A stretch of DNA of 64,000 nucleotides, taken from assembly GCA_029582155.1 (NCBI GenBank), contig CM055903.1, positions 41,151,353 to 41,215,352 of the forward strand, written 5' to 3'. The DNA comes from Panopea generosa (lineage: Eukaryota; Mollusca; Bivalvia; Adapedonta; Hiatellidae). A program made the translations under genes and the position numbers. Below, one piece after another: positions 63,836-64,000 of the stretch. The notes under the pieces are model-generated. The model saw nothing but the letters and a program-made list of their open reading frames with translations, did no database searches and had not been told where the DNA came from. Numbering within the stretch: position 1 is the first letter of the stretch; every line of letters begins with the position of its first letter.

Positions 63836-64000
63836 TGATTTGATTGAACTGTACAGGTTGATACAGCATTTAACATAATAGTTTTACTATTGAATAAAAT
63901 AGAGATAAAATATATCATCCATGACCACATCACAAAGATTCGAAATCAGGTTACTGTTTTGTCCTTAAAGCCAGTGTACATCCGGGTTTATTGCGGGTGA
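63836..64000. other. Unassigned window end
   Basis: No feature recognised in the last 165 bases. Confidence 0.5.

Overview
The window looks like intergenic or intronic DNA from an animal nuclear genome. It is AT-rich and packed with tRNA-headed SINEs, short inverted-repeat transposons (MITEs) and long minisatellites, and I see no convincing protein-coding gene. A mollusc, probably a bivalve, is my best guess. This is an inference from general knowledge: the element at 48042-49328 (a C-run/G-run inverted repeat around CGAAGTTTTGAG followed by ~147-bp units) and the abundance of tRNA-SINEs and MITEs resemble bivalve genomes. I could not run a search to confirm it.

I separated at least five SINE families by their tRNA-like heads and bodies. 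SINE-A has a head with AGCTCAGT, a body ending near TCAGTTACTTG..GAGATGGGGTGTGC and an (ATTG)n tail. SINE-B has a Leu/Ser-tRNA-like head with GGCTGAGTGGTCTAAGG and a body ending in AACCTGAAATGTGTTGAAAA. SINE-C has a GTGGTCCAGTGGTA-type head. SINE-D has a GGTAGTGTAATGGATAGAGT-type head. SINE-E has a GGTCGCGGGTTC B box and a long body. C and D share a central core despite different heads. Several copies keep target-site duplications (2395, 31089, 38866, 47161, 54632).

The MITEs form families that I name by letter. P is piggyBac-like, with TTAA duplications, CCCTTTACT ends and a central hairpin. M and N are Tc1/mariner-like, with TA flanks and CAGT..ACTG ends. G has AGGCC..GGCCT ends and T has TTAAAGG ends. 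Q, R, S, U and V are palindromic elements. The nesting is legible: P inserted into M at 10540, into N at 17345 and into SINE-E at 56833. The last locus then underwent a 398-bp tandem duplication.

Region by region: 1-3.1 kb holds SINEs and MITEs. 3.13-6.2 kb is one large minisatellite that changes from 38-bp to 21-bp to 44-bp units. 6.2-17 kb holds MITEs, a SINE-split degenerate array, and 102-bp and 20-bp arrays. 17.3-18.0 kb is a mariner-type MITE carrying a minisatellite. 18-33 kb is mostly unassigned AT-rich DNA with SINEs and MITEs. 33.9-34.9 kb is a 28-bp minisatellite. 37.0-38.5 kb is an unusual non-coding element with two 469-bp direct repeats. 42.1-44.0 kb is a 21/22-bp minisatellite ending in a 110-bp higher-order repeat. 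48-50 kb holds the ~147-bp array and a 33-bp minisatellite. 50-64 kb is more SINE/MITE mosaic, with a possible BEL/Pao remnant at 60.5 kb and a weak promoter/first-exon candidate at 61.8-62.2 kb.

The most interesting observations are the direct-repeat element at 37005-38507 and the central hairpin of the P MITEs. In that hairpin one copy differs by compensating changes on both arms while an A-A mismatch is kept. All long reading frames lie in tandem repeats or SINEs and are best read as artefacts.
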